Source of the DNA: Nemertoderma westbladi
Taxonomy: Eukaryota > Xenacoelomorpha > Nemertodermatida > Nemertodermatidae
Direction: 5' to 3'
Assembly (NCBI GenBank): GCA_032718475.1
Contig: JAUCBJ010002889.1
Span: forward strand, 1 to 50,993
Length of the DNA: 50,993 nucleotides
Shown: positions 19,301 through 26,572 of the stretch, one piece after another
How positions within the stretch are numbered: the stretch's first letter is position 1
How the letters are laid out: each line of letters begins with the position of its first letter
Made by a program: the position numbers and the translations under genes
Notes under the pieces: generated by a model
The model's input: the letters and a program-made list of their open reading frames with translations, nothing else
The model's database searches: none
What the model was told of the DNA's origin: nothing

Positions 19301-20066
19301 ACGCGGACTAGTGAAATGCTTGTACTCAGACCAAGGGACAAACTTTGTTGGTGCTCGAAATGAGATTACTAGAGCCTTTAAGAAATTAGATCATGATCAA
19401 ATCTCGAACGAACTACAACCTCACAAGATTGTTTGGAAGTTTAATCCTCCAGATAGTCCATGGAGAGGCGGAGTCTGGGAGAGATTGATTAGATCTATAA
19501 AGACAGCCATGGCAAAGGTCATTCCAGTAAACCACATACTGACAGACGACCAACTGACAACATTGTTTGTTGAAATCGAGGCAATACTAAATACTAGACC
19601 AATAGTATTAGTACCCGATGACAAACAATCTCAGTTCGCTTTGACACCGGCACACCTGCTTATGCAGGCACCGACAACTTTGACGCCTATTTCTATTCCA
19701 ATAGAAAGCGATAGCTACGGTAGAAAAGCGTGGAAAATCACGCAACTACTAGCTAACAAATTCTGGGAAATATGGCAAAACCATTATTTGCCCTCTATTT
19801 CTGCCAGAACAACTTGGTACAATAACACCCGCGCATTAAAGCCGGGAGATCACGTGCTGTTAGCGGAAGTGTATCTAAAAAGACGCTTCTGGATAACAGG
19901 TGTAATTTTAGCCACACATCCATCTATGGATGGAGTGACAAGAACTGTGACAGTACGGACAATTGACGGTCGTACAGTTGACAGACCGACTCAACGTCTC
20001 GTACTTCTTGAAGAGACTCGTAACGAGTCTGGAGACTACAAATCTCCACCTAATACTAGTAAATAA
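13101..20066 (+). CDS. pol: BEL/Pao Pol polyprotein
   Basis: 2,321 codons from the first ATG in this frame. Sequence before about 13250 is the Gag frame read out of register, so the natural protein probably enters by a frameshift or an ancestral fusion. In order: DUF1759 (about 235-390, PPKFSGSS to LRREW); a CCHC zinc knuckle CWRCTRHGHVRKDC (about 517-530) plus CPFCGRNHDGLLH; an aspartic protease with ILDSASSHSYV (Asp about 650); reverse transcriptase with FTCDVEAMF (Asp 1093) and FYVDDG (1171-1176); Pao-type RNase H with FSDAS (Asp 1354), RAELQA (Glu 1398), YWTDA (Asp 1427) and NPADIASRG (Asp 1473). A Lys-rich and LPD-repeat spacer (about 1510-1770) follows. The integrase has an HH...CIIC zinc finger and catalytic Asp 2015, Asp 2077 and Glu 2127. 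DUF5641 ends the protein. All catalytic residues are present, so it may be active. Confidence 0.9.
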   Translation: MSLPNNGDQWIRDRSTSVHRNLRLRGRLVSLPNNGEQWIRDRSTNLHRNQTSRKTCEPTEQRRSVDDVPKRNVRIRTTQRTRARRPPYPDDSSTSSESDYPKREVFRTGAADEYKRERSDNSFVDNPPQNTPTQKALQPTDAISTQQFADILRPVVNKLAQIEERLEEVQTDSSRNTEFEHNRHPKEPQRPVPSKHPSYQGKAPRRENIRQTTNQGRETLNVAEEIAKFAARQGLPVQQPPKFSGSSKHWHTFVDYIESQIAVCAFTSREKFNYLLQTLSGEPKRLAETFVGVPDAFELAYDRLTSIYGGTVSMARSVIEELCKGGAITKPVDLLKLADEIKNAITTLRSIGQLDYGNTPTVLLKIIGRLHHRLRREWRKIENQREERGGFLKLEDVYLLISREAVVETRSNYTDQHIVAEGITLPSSNRQKPQTTSTKTATYATSTETRQFSDGSRVSAPIGTKQTRQQLSTDFSGCQYCEHLGKRYIGHKLRSCRQFRELNSEERRLQIRPLDSCWRCTRHGHVRKDCPNTDTCPFCGRNHDGLLHTDSHTPTKRFAREHPEAAARCDAAYRKRESKTTPTFVTHIEDCFSEQSGSSDEESEDDDVYSDGDEHPSIALLTTDQLKGFSVIPIKITGTKGSKRIYAILDSASSHSYVDEQIADVVTDLRQGKRVSYTVSSMHGQRAIPVTRVKLDLDTLLPKSQHSERERSLLPFKDLTFAATKDFSNLLGPVPEQSLEDRKYFRHLGVPECPVNYRSVAMLIGTDQFNLHQVWETRPSAVVAGNAYACRTPIGWYTRAPVRTLDISDEEDDVQSTCSLLTTNSIHSFSHDVDHTTLHTRHDRRVTSMISHKEQLTHQVSLELGEKTSQSEIPSTTDNNAGRLASLPTPTTSTMPVDIDDDALKIHQLEQAVLDKELTEKTIRWLEQDTAEPGSYEPCMSEQEKQSLRIMEDTIRQTKDGHYEVGMLWRSQSPKLINNYPLALRRLHSIRQRLLKDEKAHLQYNTQMETYLTKGYAIRMTNPERVTDQTYYLPHHYVRHPDKPDKVRVVNDCAALFEGMSLNSELMDGPNMNNYLMGVIMRFRQRQVAFTCDVEAMFHQVRALERDRDSLRFLWYPEGDLSLPPATYQMQVRVFGARDSPNCTMYALKQAARDQKHLYDPEIIRIVERDFYVDDGLQSCDTVERATTVAHQLRDCLAGGGFNLTKFASNSAELVDSFGTTERGGGDIDLEFEPLPTTKVMGLFWDPNTDNFRVKVRLDSQENTLTKRSCLSKLSRLFDPLGFISPVILQARIYMRSIWKDGLTWDEPISSDQVDLWKTWEAELSSLEDYSIPRVYFPLQTTFPDNLELHCFSDASDNGFGVAAYLRRQVDSEAFDVSLITSKAKTMPTKYMTTPRAELQAATLSTTIVNLIQTELQSSLQIFYWTDATLVLFYINNDTLEFKTFVANRRAEILDRSIKEDWRNCPGPQNPADIASRGMMPEEFCKPENKEFWQHGPQFLQKSMQDWPPLYDNKSNTIPKDAEIKKPKKGKAKKKTTVAKLKKKPKAKWKAITSKVKRGRLASLSTPDISPDGQTDTLLDSQPDILPDISQNVLPDTSDILTNSKAAVSLLERPSIDKQPDTLPDVSPDTLLDGQPDVLPDTSLDISPDVPRNILPDMSQNDIPDTSNILINNKAAVSLLERPCIDKLPNLTHLSNHKHGETSCITDVGSTYANVNTGVTLRSRDIPNLQPMVKPGINIGRKISLPKPTDPIEFKPPLTIDLQGTDNQGKKTKKDKLLVDPDGSTVNKGILTGGPVGPSSKSKPSKISIDLPDDVTNTHVDRIVNLTDSWTNACRKLAWIVRFVQYVKGKRDFTRRLTLAEIDRCEIKLIRHYQLRYFAREFTSINQGLPIKSSPILSWSPIIYNGLLCHKSRLQNIDLNTNFRYPIIIPQHHELQRAMILDAHLHLKHAGRHHCLSYLRTRFVLIRPSKALSSVTRTCIICKKVHSRIGTQEMSELPQARLQAFRPPFTETGIDCFGPIHTKRGRILVKRWGLIFTCMSSRAVHIERVMDLSTNAFILALRRFIARRGLVKCLYSDQGTNFVGARNEITRAFKKLDHDQISNELQPHKIVWKFNPPDSPWRGGVWERLIRSIKTAMAKVIPVNHILTDDQLTTLFVEIEAILNTRPIVLVPDDKQSQFALTPAHLLMQAPTTLTPISIPIESDSYGRKAWKITQLLANKFWEIWQNHYLPSISARTTWYNNTRALKPGDHVLLAEVYLKRRFWITGVILATHPSMDGVTRTVTVRTIDGRTVDRPTQRLVLLEETRNESGDYKSPPNTSK
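17881..18162. repeat. 75-bp direct repeat within pol
   Basis: 17881-17955 is repeated at 18088-18162 with a few changes. Both encode DTS(D/N)IL followed by KAAVSLLERP. Between and around them, short degenerate units encode LPD or SPD (PDTLPDVSPDTLLDGQPD). The array fills an interdomain spacer between RNase H and integrase. Confidence 0.85.
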
Positions 20067-20120
20067 TTAGGAGTTTACAAATAGATTTCCACGTACCTGT
20101 ACACCGTAGTAAGGACAGCG

Positions 20121-20216
20121 GTAGAATTCCATTGTCTTTATATGTGAACATTGAGGGTGGTACCCTTATGTGTCACATAGGAGCGGGATTTGTAGGTATA
20201 AGAAATGGAATTCTAC
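20121..20216 (+). promoter_or_regulatory. Nested three-stem RNA structure after pol
   Basis: An outer 13-bp perfect stem, GTAGAATTCCATT (20121-20133) with AATGGAATTCTAC (20204-20216), encloses TATGTGA/TCACATA (20141-20147 with 20173-20179). That in turn encloses AGGGT-GGT-ACCCT (20154-20166). It starts 54 nt after the pol stop. Possible roles are RNA export, internal initiation or packaging, none of which is demonstrated. Confidence 0.65.
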
Positions 20217-20680
20217 TTGGAACTCACAATATTGAGACATTTTCGAAATTTTAGACAATCCATTTGGATTTGAAAAATTTTTAAAAATTTTCTCCAGTGA
20301 ATAGATTTCAGGGTACAGTCGGGTGGAACTTAAAATTAGAGAAACAAGAGAGGAAGACTTGCGAGCCTTTCTTAAAATTTTAATTAAAATTTTACACGGT
20401 CTTGTTTCAATAAGTTACGTCAAAATAGACTCCCCTATATTTATTACTAATTCTTGACTGCTTATTTTCTGATAATAGTTTGGGATCAAAAAGTGAGTAT
20501 TTTAGACTCACAGCCAGTTTAGCCCAAATTCGTTTTTATTTCGGCAAAAATTTTAGATAAGAAGCAGCGTGTCATTAAAGAAACCCTAGATCTTAGGCTA
20601 TGGGTAGGAGGTTAGAGCGTTGTCGAGCCCAAAGGGCAGACGAAACTCTCACGTCTCCTCACAACTAACTACAAACTCTG

Positions 20681-20695
20681 TTGTATTCCCTCTAG
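20681..20695 (+). promoter_or_regulatory. Putative 3' splice site upstream of ORF3
   Basis: A pyrimidine-rich tract ending in CTAG lies 32 nt before the ORF3 ATG. Combined with the leader donors it would give a spliced subgenomic mRNA, as env-type genes use. This is inferred from sequence only. Confidence 0.35.
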
Positions 20696-20726
20696 TAGTA
20701 ATGATTATGTAACTACACCCCTAATT

Positions 20727-21560
20727 ATGGAGAAAGGGATACAAGGAGAGCCGAGATGGGGATATGATATCCAAGAGGAGGCAGCAGCGCCATTCGAAAG
20801 ATTTGGAGCCAAGGATTATACTATATTCGGTATAAAAGAATTATCGGAAAGTACAGCGAAACTCGCGAGAACTAAATATGACTCAAATGTATTAAAGAGA
20901 AGGCAAAACGCATTAAACGAAAGAATCGAAAGTTTGCGCCAAACCTTCAACGAACTTTACCCGTACGACGCTTTGTGTGATACGGGAGACATTAGCGAAG
21001 ACCCCGATACTGAAATTAGTCGTTTGTATCATACCATGCAATACCTAAAGGCGCACGAACCTATGCCCGCGGTAAGAGATGAATTTGATGGAATGCATCT
21101 TTACAGACGAACTCGAGGGGACGATAGAGAAACAAAGGAAGCATTTTCAGTTTATAAACTTTATTATCAATGCGGTTCTTGTATGCGTGAACAACGAAAT
21201 GCGATTCCGATGCGTTTGAATAAGGAAAATCCCGAACCGATATTGGCGAGGTGTTCGAACCATCAACAACTACGCTACCAGGAAGGAGGGTATCCTTTAT
21301 CAAATCCATATCATTCGTTTGCTATGACCGGACCAAAGGCGGGAGAAACTGTCGTTTACCCACCTAAGGTTGTTGAACCCGATGCATTTGAACTTACGCT
21401 GGACGAGGCGAATCAGTCAACCCGCAAAAGAAAGAAGCTCTTAGCCTATACAGAGCCTACAAGGCTTTCGAGAAAGGTGAGATGGAAGAATGGGGCAGAA
21501 GACTCGCGAGCCTACCTTACCATTGGACGTCACACGATCAAACGCCAGCTAAGGAGATGA
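20727..21560 (+). CDS. Post-pol ORF3, unknown protein of the retrotransposon
   Basis: 277 codons from an ATG in good context (A at -3, G at +4). No family is recognised. The N-terminal half is charged and helical (STAKLARTKYDSNVLKRRQ). The middle has CGSCMREQ and then ARCSNHQQ, a possible CX2C...CX2H metal site. There is no signal peptide and no membrane segment, so it does not look like an envelope glycoprotein. From about 21415 the minus-one-type alternative frame is also open through about 21600 and looks more protein-like (KKEALSLYRAYKAFEKG, GRRLASLPYHW), so the last 45 or so codons given here may follow a small indel. It contains the motif copy at 21498. Confidence 0.5.
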   Translation: MEKGIQGEPRWGYDIQEEAAAPFERFGAKDYTIFGIKELSESTAKLARTKYDSNVLKRRQNALNERIESLRQTFNELYPYDALCDTGDISEDPDTEISRLYHTMQYLKAHEPMPAVRDEFDGMHLYRRTRGDDRETKEAFSVYKLYYQCGSCMREQRNAIPMRLNKENPEPILARCSNHQQLRYQEGGYPLSNPYHSFAMTGPKAGETVVYPPKVVEPDAFELTLDEANQSTRKRKKLLAYTEPTRLSRKVRWKNGAEDSRAYLTIGRHTIKRQLRR

Positions 21561-21587
21561 CACCCGAAATTTTCGAAAGTATAAATT

Positions 21588-22064
21588 TTGCCCAAAATGT
21601 TCAATCGTATCACATATGGTGAATTTGATCGGTTTCGAACGGAAAAGCGAAACAAGGGAGCTTGGTTAACCGTCGCATGGGCGTACCGAGCCGCATTCTA
21701 CCATAAACGTATACGAGCGAGCGTATTCGAGGAAGAGGAGGTCCTAGAGGCGACGAATATACCAGCCACCCCGGTTGCGCCGTCTGCACGTCACCCTCGG
21801 GAGGACGGACAGGGTAGGATCATACGGGTCCAGAAAGTGGGCCAACAATTAAAGAAAATTATTAATATAGAAGAACGCAAGGGAGTTGAGCCGACCATTC
21901 GAATTACTCGGGATACGGTATCGCTTCCTAGAGAACCAATAGGAGGATCGGGACATACACCAGCTGATCAACAGGGGGCGCAAGCTACTCTTGGGTCTGC
22001 GTCGTCCGCTTCTCGCGCGTTCCCAGACGTTCTACCAACTGTAGTGACAACTGATCGGTCATGA
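21588..22064 (+). CDS. Post-pol ORF4, unknown protein of the retrotransposon
   Basis: 158 codons, in the same frame as ORF3 and separated from it by 27 nt containing an in-frame stop. It has no recognisable domain. It begins with aromatic and basic residues (WLTVAWAYRAAFYHKRIR), followed by an acidic stretch and a Ser/Pro/Thr-rich tail. It has no cleavable signal peptide or convincing membrane helix. ORF3, the alternative frame at 21415-21600 and ORF4 could be one ancestral gene broken by two small indels. If so, its product would be about 430 residues. Confidence 0.4.
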   Translation: MPKMFNRITYGEFDRFRTEKRNKGAWLTVAWAYRAAFYHKRIRASVFEEEEVLEATNIPATPVAPSARHPREDGQGRIIRVQKVGQQLKKIINIEERKGVEPTIRITRDTVSLPREPIGGSGHTPADQQGAQATLGSASSASRAFPDVLPTVVTTDRS

Positions 22065-23030
22065 GGAATTGGTCGAGGTTTTGGGATGCCAAATAGACGA
22101 ATTTGCGAGGAAATAGTCGCACCGTCTCTCAACGTCCAAACGAAACCAGTGACTCGCCCCACGAGTCCCATATCGCGAGCAAAGTCACCTGTGCGCAGTT
22201 TTCGAGGACGCGGCAGGGCTCGATCCACTAAGCGATAAAAGGGAGGGCAAGGGTGGACGGAAGACTCGTGAGCCTTTCTTATGATTTTGTGATTTATTTG
22301 AATTTATATTTATATTTGTGTTTATTCCGAACTTATGCAATTTGTATTGTTCCGAATTTATGAAATTTAGAAATAAGAACTTATATTTAGTAAAACTTAT
22401 ATTTAGTAAAACTTATATTTAGTAAAACTTATATTTAGTAAGACTTATATTTGTAAGAATTTATATTTTATATTTGTAATTATTCCGAACTTATGCAATT
22501 TATATTATTCCGAACTTATGCAATTTATATTGTTCCGAATACTATGCAATTTATATCTTGTAAGCAGTATTTGTATTTACAGTGAAATAGAAAGTAAGAG
22601 TAGATGGAAGACTCGTGGGCCTTTCTTATAGTTTCATTTGTAAAGTGTTATATTTTGTATTTAGAAAGTTTTATAGTTAGAAAGTTTTGTGCTTAGAAAG
22701 ACTCATATTTGTAATTATTCCGAACTTATGCAATCTACATTTAGGCACGAAAGTATTTGTAATTATTTGAATTTATGCAATATTTGAGATGCAATAGATT
22801 TATATTGGTGAATTTAATTTAGATTTATATTGTACTTACTTAGTAAAGCCCTAAATACGTAAAGTTTGAATTTGTAATTAATTTTGTATCGAATCATTAC
22901 GTAGAAAGGAAGTATTGTTTGAAATTTAATTGTAAATATGTAAGTACGCCCTAAGTATTCTATAGTTTGATTGATTATTGGTGAAAACCGTATATTTTAT
23001 GCACGATAATATCCTGTTTTCATGGAGCGG
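22065..23030 (+). other. 3' non-coding region with short repeats
   Basis: AT-rich and non-coding. A 16-bp unit, ACTTATATTTAGTAAA, is repeated four times in tandem at about 22379-22443. A dispersed unit, TTCCGAACTTATGCAATTT, recurs at about 22325, 22486, 22510, 22533 and 22718. Two copies of the GAAGACTYGYGAGCCT motif (22260, 22607) are here. The purine tract before the 3' LTR is poor (GGAGCGG). Confidence 0.7.
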
Positions 23031-24937
23031 TATAGAATTATATTCCCTAAATGCCGTGGATTTTCAAAATTTTATTTTATTCGAATTAACTTTGTAAAAG
23101 ATTGCTTTGAGTCCTCATTTGTATTTGTTATATCTATTGTACGCCTATTGGTCAAGTGGTTCAGTAGCTCAGTCGGTAGAGCGTTGGAAATTATATGTGT
23201 AGTAGGTATTGAGTTCGAATCCTAGTAAGTGCGAATTATTTTTTGTGCAGAATTTCAACTCATTTAAATTGACCGCTACAAATTAAAGTGCATTTGTTTG
23301 TACCTAGATTAACCAATGACACTGTAGTTATTTGATCGTAACCAATGTCGTACAAGTTATATATTAGCTGGACCAATAGCTATCTTTAAAAACCTGTTAG
23401 AACCTATAGAACAATCGAGAATTTTCTCGATTGATTGCAGCACAAATTTGCTATATAAAGGTGCGATTTGTTCATTAGTTATACTTCTCAGATTATCTTA
23501 TCTTATCAATATTCTGTCGTGCTTAGTTTATTTCAGATTACATTGTATTATAATTATATCTTCTGTAATAAAGTCAGAATTATCGCTAATCTGCCTTTTC
23601 TATCTGTTTTACCATGATTCACCACGGTGAACCCAACTAAGGGACAGGATGGCCAGCTAGAGATCGGGCCGCAGCAATGAACGGGAACATCACGGGAATG
23701 TAGACAAGAGACAACCCGCAATACCATCTTGAGTTATTCGCCCATCGCCTGAAAGGTTAGACAGCGTTCGACGCCTCGCTACCTAAGCGTAAGACCAAAG
23801 ATCAAAAGGTAGAAGTAGTGACACGCTGTGAGCCTAAAATTACATCTTAGGGACTGTACTGTCTTGATTCAGGAAAAAACCACAGTAGACCTTCACATTC
23901 CTACGGGGGGAGAACGCAGGCAGATACTAGTACGCAGATAGGACGTAGGCACACCGGTACGAAGCATACACATTGGTAGGGTGCAGCAAACTGTACGCCT
24001 AAGGCCTAACTCTTGCTAAGTGCAGGTGCGTGTGCGACTATTTGTAGTACAACGGTGTCCATTGCATTAGAACTTGTAGGCTAGAGGGGTTGCTGTGTTT
24101 TCACCTGAATTAGGATTGTACCGTTCAGGCGGTAGGGCAGTTTACAACTAGGCGCAAATAAATTGAGGCTATTAGGGATATACTAACATCTACCGTGTCC
24201 CCGCCAACGCCCTAATAGGAAGTTACCCAGCCTACCTAGGTGACTAAAATTCTAGATAAGAGCCAGGATAGCTATTAGTAACTGTACGCCTACAGTAGTA
24301 AACTAACACATCTCTTCTTAGTATCAGGGACCTGGTACCTAAAATTGCCGAATTCTGGGCGTAGCATTAACCTTATGCCTGAATTTGAGTCCTGGAAATA
24401 CGCAAGAGGGGAAGGAACCTTATCATTCGTGAGTATTGGACCTACAAGTTACAAAATTAGAATATTCGTAAAATGCACACCGTACCCAGTAATTATATAT
24501 GTGAAGGAGCAAAACTGCTTTTGACTGTTTAGAATTAACACACACGCGCGTTAGAAATTATTTACACCTCAAAATATATAAAATTAACTTTTGTCCGTAC
24601 TGTGCTTTGCCCGCTAGTTAGACATCTCCAAATCTCTGCCTCTGTACCTAGCTAGCGTCCCTTTGCCCAACCATATAAATCACACCGCGGCAAAGTATAC
24701 GAGCCCCTTAGTCCGTCAGTGAGTCAGCCTGATTTTAGGATTCGCTGCGCGGGATTTTGTTTTATCGAAGTTTGTCTGCTCGTAGACTGTTTTCTGCCTC
24801 ACCGGTTATAAGAGATCGATACTGCAATATATTCGCTTACTTAGAGTTTATTGTTTTGGTGAGAAGGTCGGATTTATGATTTGATTCACAAACTTTACAG
24901 TAGGATATTGCAGGTATTGTTACTGTCTCTTCGAATA
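23031..24937 (+). repeat. 3' LTR (1,907 bp)
   Basis: It is the direct repeat of 8472-10371. The extra 7 bp come from a CTAAGGC-type tandem duplication near 24000, and there is a G at about 24688 where the 5' copy has A. It carries the same tRNA-like element (23158-23232), palindrome (23412-23433), TATA box (23452-23459) and AATAAA (23567-23572). Confidence 0.92.
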
Positions 24938-25580
24938 TTGGTAGCTCTTTCTTCATTACCAACTCAGGCCGGTTTTGCAAAGGCTGGAAATATTTTATAT
25001 ATGTCACGCAAGCCAGTCGTCAAAAAGCAGAGACGTGATTGGTGCAAGTATGTTGTTCAGCTTCCCAGTGGATGGTTACAAATTTTGGGATTTCTGTCCA
25101 ATGGAATTTCATTGCTTGGCCTGTTGAGAAAGCCCTCATAGATGCGGGGCGAAAACTACCGATCATCTCACTGCCGTCAGCTGATCGTCAGCTGATCACT
25201 AATGCAACTCTATAATAAATATTATATTGATTATTGTTCCCTCAAGCTTTATTTACTTCAAAAAGATATAACTGTTGTAAACGTTGATAAGGAATGATAT
25301 TGATGTAACATTATTTTGCAGTTACAATAACAACTGTACGGTGATACAGGCTTATACTTTGCGTATGGCAACGGCTATCATTCAAGCATTCACAAATAAT
25401 AATTGGTAAATGTTGTTTCTAAGTTGTTTTTACTTTTCTGCGTTTCGAACTAAAGGCGCTAACGCTGCAAAGTATTACTTTTCAACGTTGCGAGTATTTC
25501 TCCAGAGCTCTGAGAAGTTGGCAAAATGTAACAATAACTATTTACATCATTGTGTGCAAAGTAGCCCTTTGCAGCGTTAT

Positions 25581-25645
25581 GACCCGAGTTTATTTATGTA
25601 CGGAGCGAGCGCAGCGAGGGAGGTTTTCATAAATAAACAAGGGTC
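25581..25645. repeat. Foldback hairpin
   Basis: GACCC-GA-GTTTATTTATG (25581-25598) pairs with CATAAATAAAC-AA-GGGTC (25628-25645). The loop is rich in GAGCGAGCGCAGCGAG. Confidence 0.75.
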
Positions 25646-26181
25646 TTTCACGGTGAAAAGTGACCTTTGCAAGCAATGGTGTATGTAATTTTGTTACATT
25701 ATGTCAACTTATCTGCGTTCGGTATGTGAAGAAAGGATTTTATGGATGCTCATTTATACATTTTAATCATGTACTATTTCGAATATAAGTTAAATTTATT
25801 AACAGGTACACAGTATTAATTATACATTTATATCCAATTAAAGTTTATTGTTATGTGATAAATCTTTGATCCATCGTGACCTTGGTCGACTGAAGCAATA
25901 ATCTGAGTCATCGTCTGTGTCCGTTCAGTTTTACTGAACACTGTCGCCATTTTCTTTGCTCATTTTCTCTTAAAATATCTTAATAGGTTTCGCCATAGTG
26001 GATTACAGTACACGTTAAACAAATATTATTTACATACAGTATAGCTATAGTCCCTTCATTGTAAACTCGATAATAGAGTAGCACGCACTACTATAAATGT
26101 AAATAATACATTCTGGAATACGGCAATTGAAGTTGTTACCATGTCATTGATTACTTTGCAGCGTTCCGTCCTACAGCCCGC

Positions 26182-26214
26182 AACGCTGCAAAGAAAGTGG
26201 TACTTTGCAGCGTT
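26182..26214. repeat. 12-bp perfect inverted repeat
   Basis: AACGCTGCAAAG at 26182-26193 and CTTTGCAGCGTT at 26203-26214 with a 9-nt loop. Confidence 0.85.
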
Positions 26215-26305
26215 ACGAGTAATTCATCAGAACGCTGCTAAGTTGACATAATGTAACAAAATAAATGATATTAAATCAGCATAAAAATAATGAATATTAA
26301 CTTAC

Positions 26306-26572
26306 CGGGTTTTTCTGTTACTGTTACTCCAGCACTATGTACTCCATTGGCTATAGAATAGACGTCAACAGATACGTTAGCTTCCCACGTACCATCCGCT
26401 ATACAATATCCGCTTTTGTTGGTTGTTACATTATCACAATTAAAGTCTGTAGTACCAGAGGTTGGTGACACTTTGTACGAATCCACACTCCCATTAGTTG
26501 GTTCATCCCAGGATAGATACATAAACGCTGGGGGTATGAACTCAAGCGTTACGTCTTGAGGATCATCGGGAA
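26306..26572 (-). CDS. FN3-domain gene, exon (one FN3 domain)
   Basis: 89 codons on the minus strand between a TTATTTTTCATAG acceptor and an ACCCG|GTAAGT donor, both phase 1. It encodes one full FN3 domain: PDDPQDVTLEF, FMYLSWDEP (strand B Trp), SVDSYKVSP, and a C-terminal strand ending VTEKPG. Two cysteines (NCDN, GYCIAD) may bond. The domain is divergent from those in the duplicated block. If it is spliced onward, the next exon is 5596-5408, across a 20.7-kb intron containing the BEL/Pao element. Confidence 0.7.

Larger units (their letters stand above)
20067..20726 (+). other. Pol-ORF3 intergenic region of the retrotransposon
   Basis: 660 nt without a coding frame. It holds a nested hairpin (20121-20216), one copy of the dispersed motif (20353) and, 32 nt upstream of the next ATG, an acceptor-like tract TTGTATTCCCTCTAG ending at 20695. 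A three-codon upstream frame, ATGATTATGTAA, starts at 20701. Confidence 0.7.
11416..22622 (+). repeat. Dispersed 16-bp near-palindromic motif, ten copies
   Basis: Consensus GAAGACTYGYGAGCCT. Copies start at 11416, 13093, 13177, 13259, 15745 (three mismatches), 17776, 20353, 21498, 22260 and 22607, all on the plus strand. They are usually preceded by a purine-rich run and followed by TACC or TTCT. The inner bases AGACTCG/CGAGCCT form a dyad with one A-C mismatch. In coding DNA the motif is read in three frames (KT(R/C)EPT, GRLASL, EDSRAY) and three copies are non-coding, so conservation is at nucleotide level. A related exact dyad, AGACTCG-TAA-CGAGTCT, lies at 20014-20030. Function unknown. 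Confidence 0.85.
8472..24937 (+). mobile_element. Giant BEL/Pao-type LTR retrotransposon (about 16.5 kb)
   Basis: Two direct LTRs bound a 12.66-kb internal region. The host sequence TTGGT is present immediately before (8467-8471) and after (24938-24942), a 5-bp target duplication typical of the group. The Pol order is protease, reverse transcriptase, RNase H, integrase, DUF5641. Together with DUF1759 this is diagnostic of BEL/Pao. I saw one substitution and one 7-bp tandem duplication between the LTRs, so the insertion is very recent. BEL/Pao elements are usually 5-10 kb, so this one is exceptionally long. The excess lies in long LTRs, a roughly 950-nt leader, an extended Gag-like region, a spacer inside Pol, and about 3 kb after pol. 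Confidence 0.93.
24938..26305. other. Non-coding region with foldback repeats
   Basis: It follows the target duplication of the retrotransposon. 24967-25141 stays open in one frame (AGFAKAGNILYMSRKPVVKK...LLRKPS) after an acceptor-like CAACTCAG, but I do not recognise it. The rest holds two hairpins and a repeated AACGCTGCAAAG word at 25456, 25567 (reverse complement, partial), 26182 and 26203. It also has two similar blocks (about 25449-25545 and 26165-26260) ending in AAAATGTAACAA or ATAATGTAACAA, possibly remains of one short element. Confidence 0.5.

Noticed and set aside
11368-19624. Antisense and out-of-frame ORFs under gag and pol
   Set aside because: Shadow frames of the long coding regions. 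None shows a domain.
20727-22064. Envelope glycoprotein
   Set aside because: No signal peptide, transmembrane segment or fusion-protein pattern is visible in either post-pol ORF.
24967-25141. Ribosomal-protein-like exon (KPVVKKQRRDW...VVQLPSG)
   Set aside because: A faint resemblance in word order to mitochondrial L2 proteins, but motifs are missing and the order is wrong.
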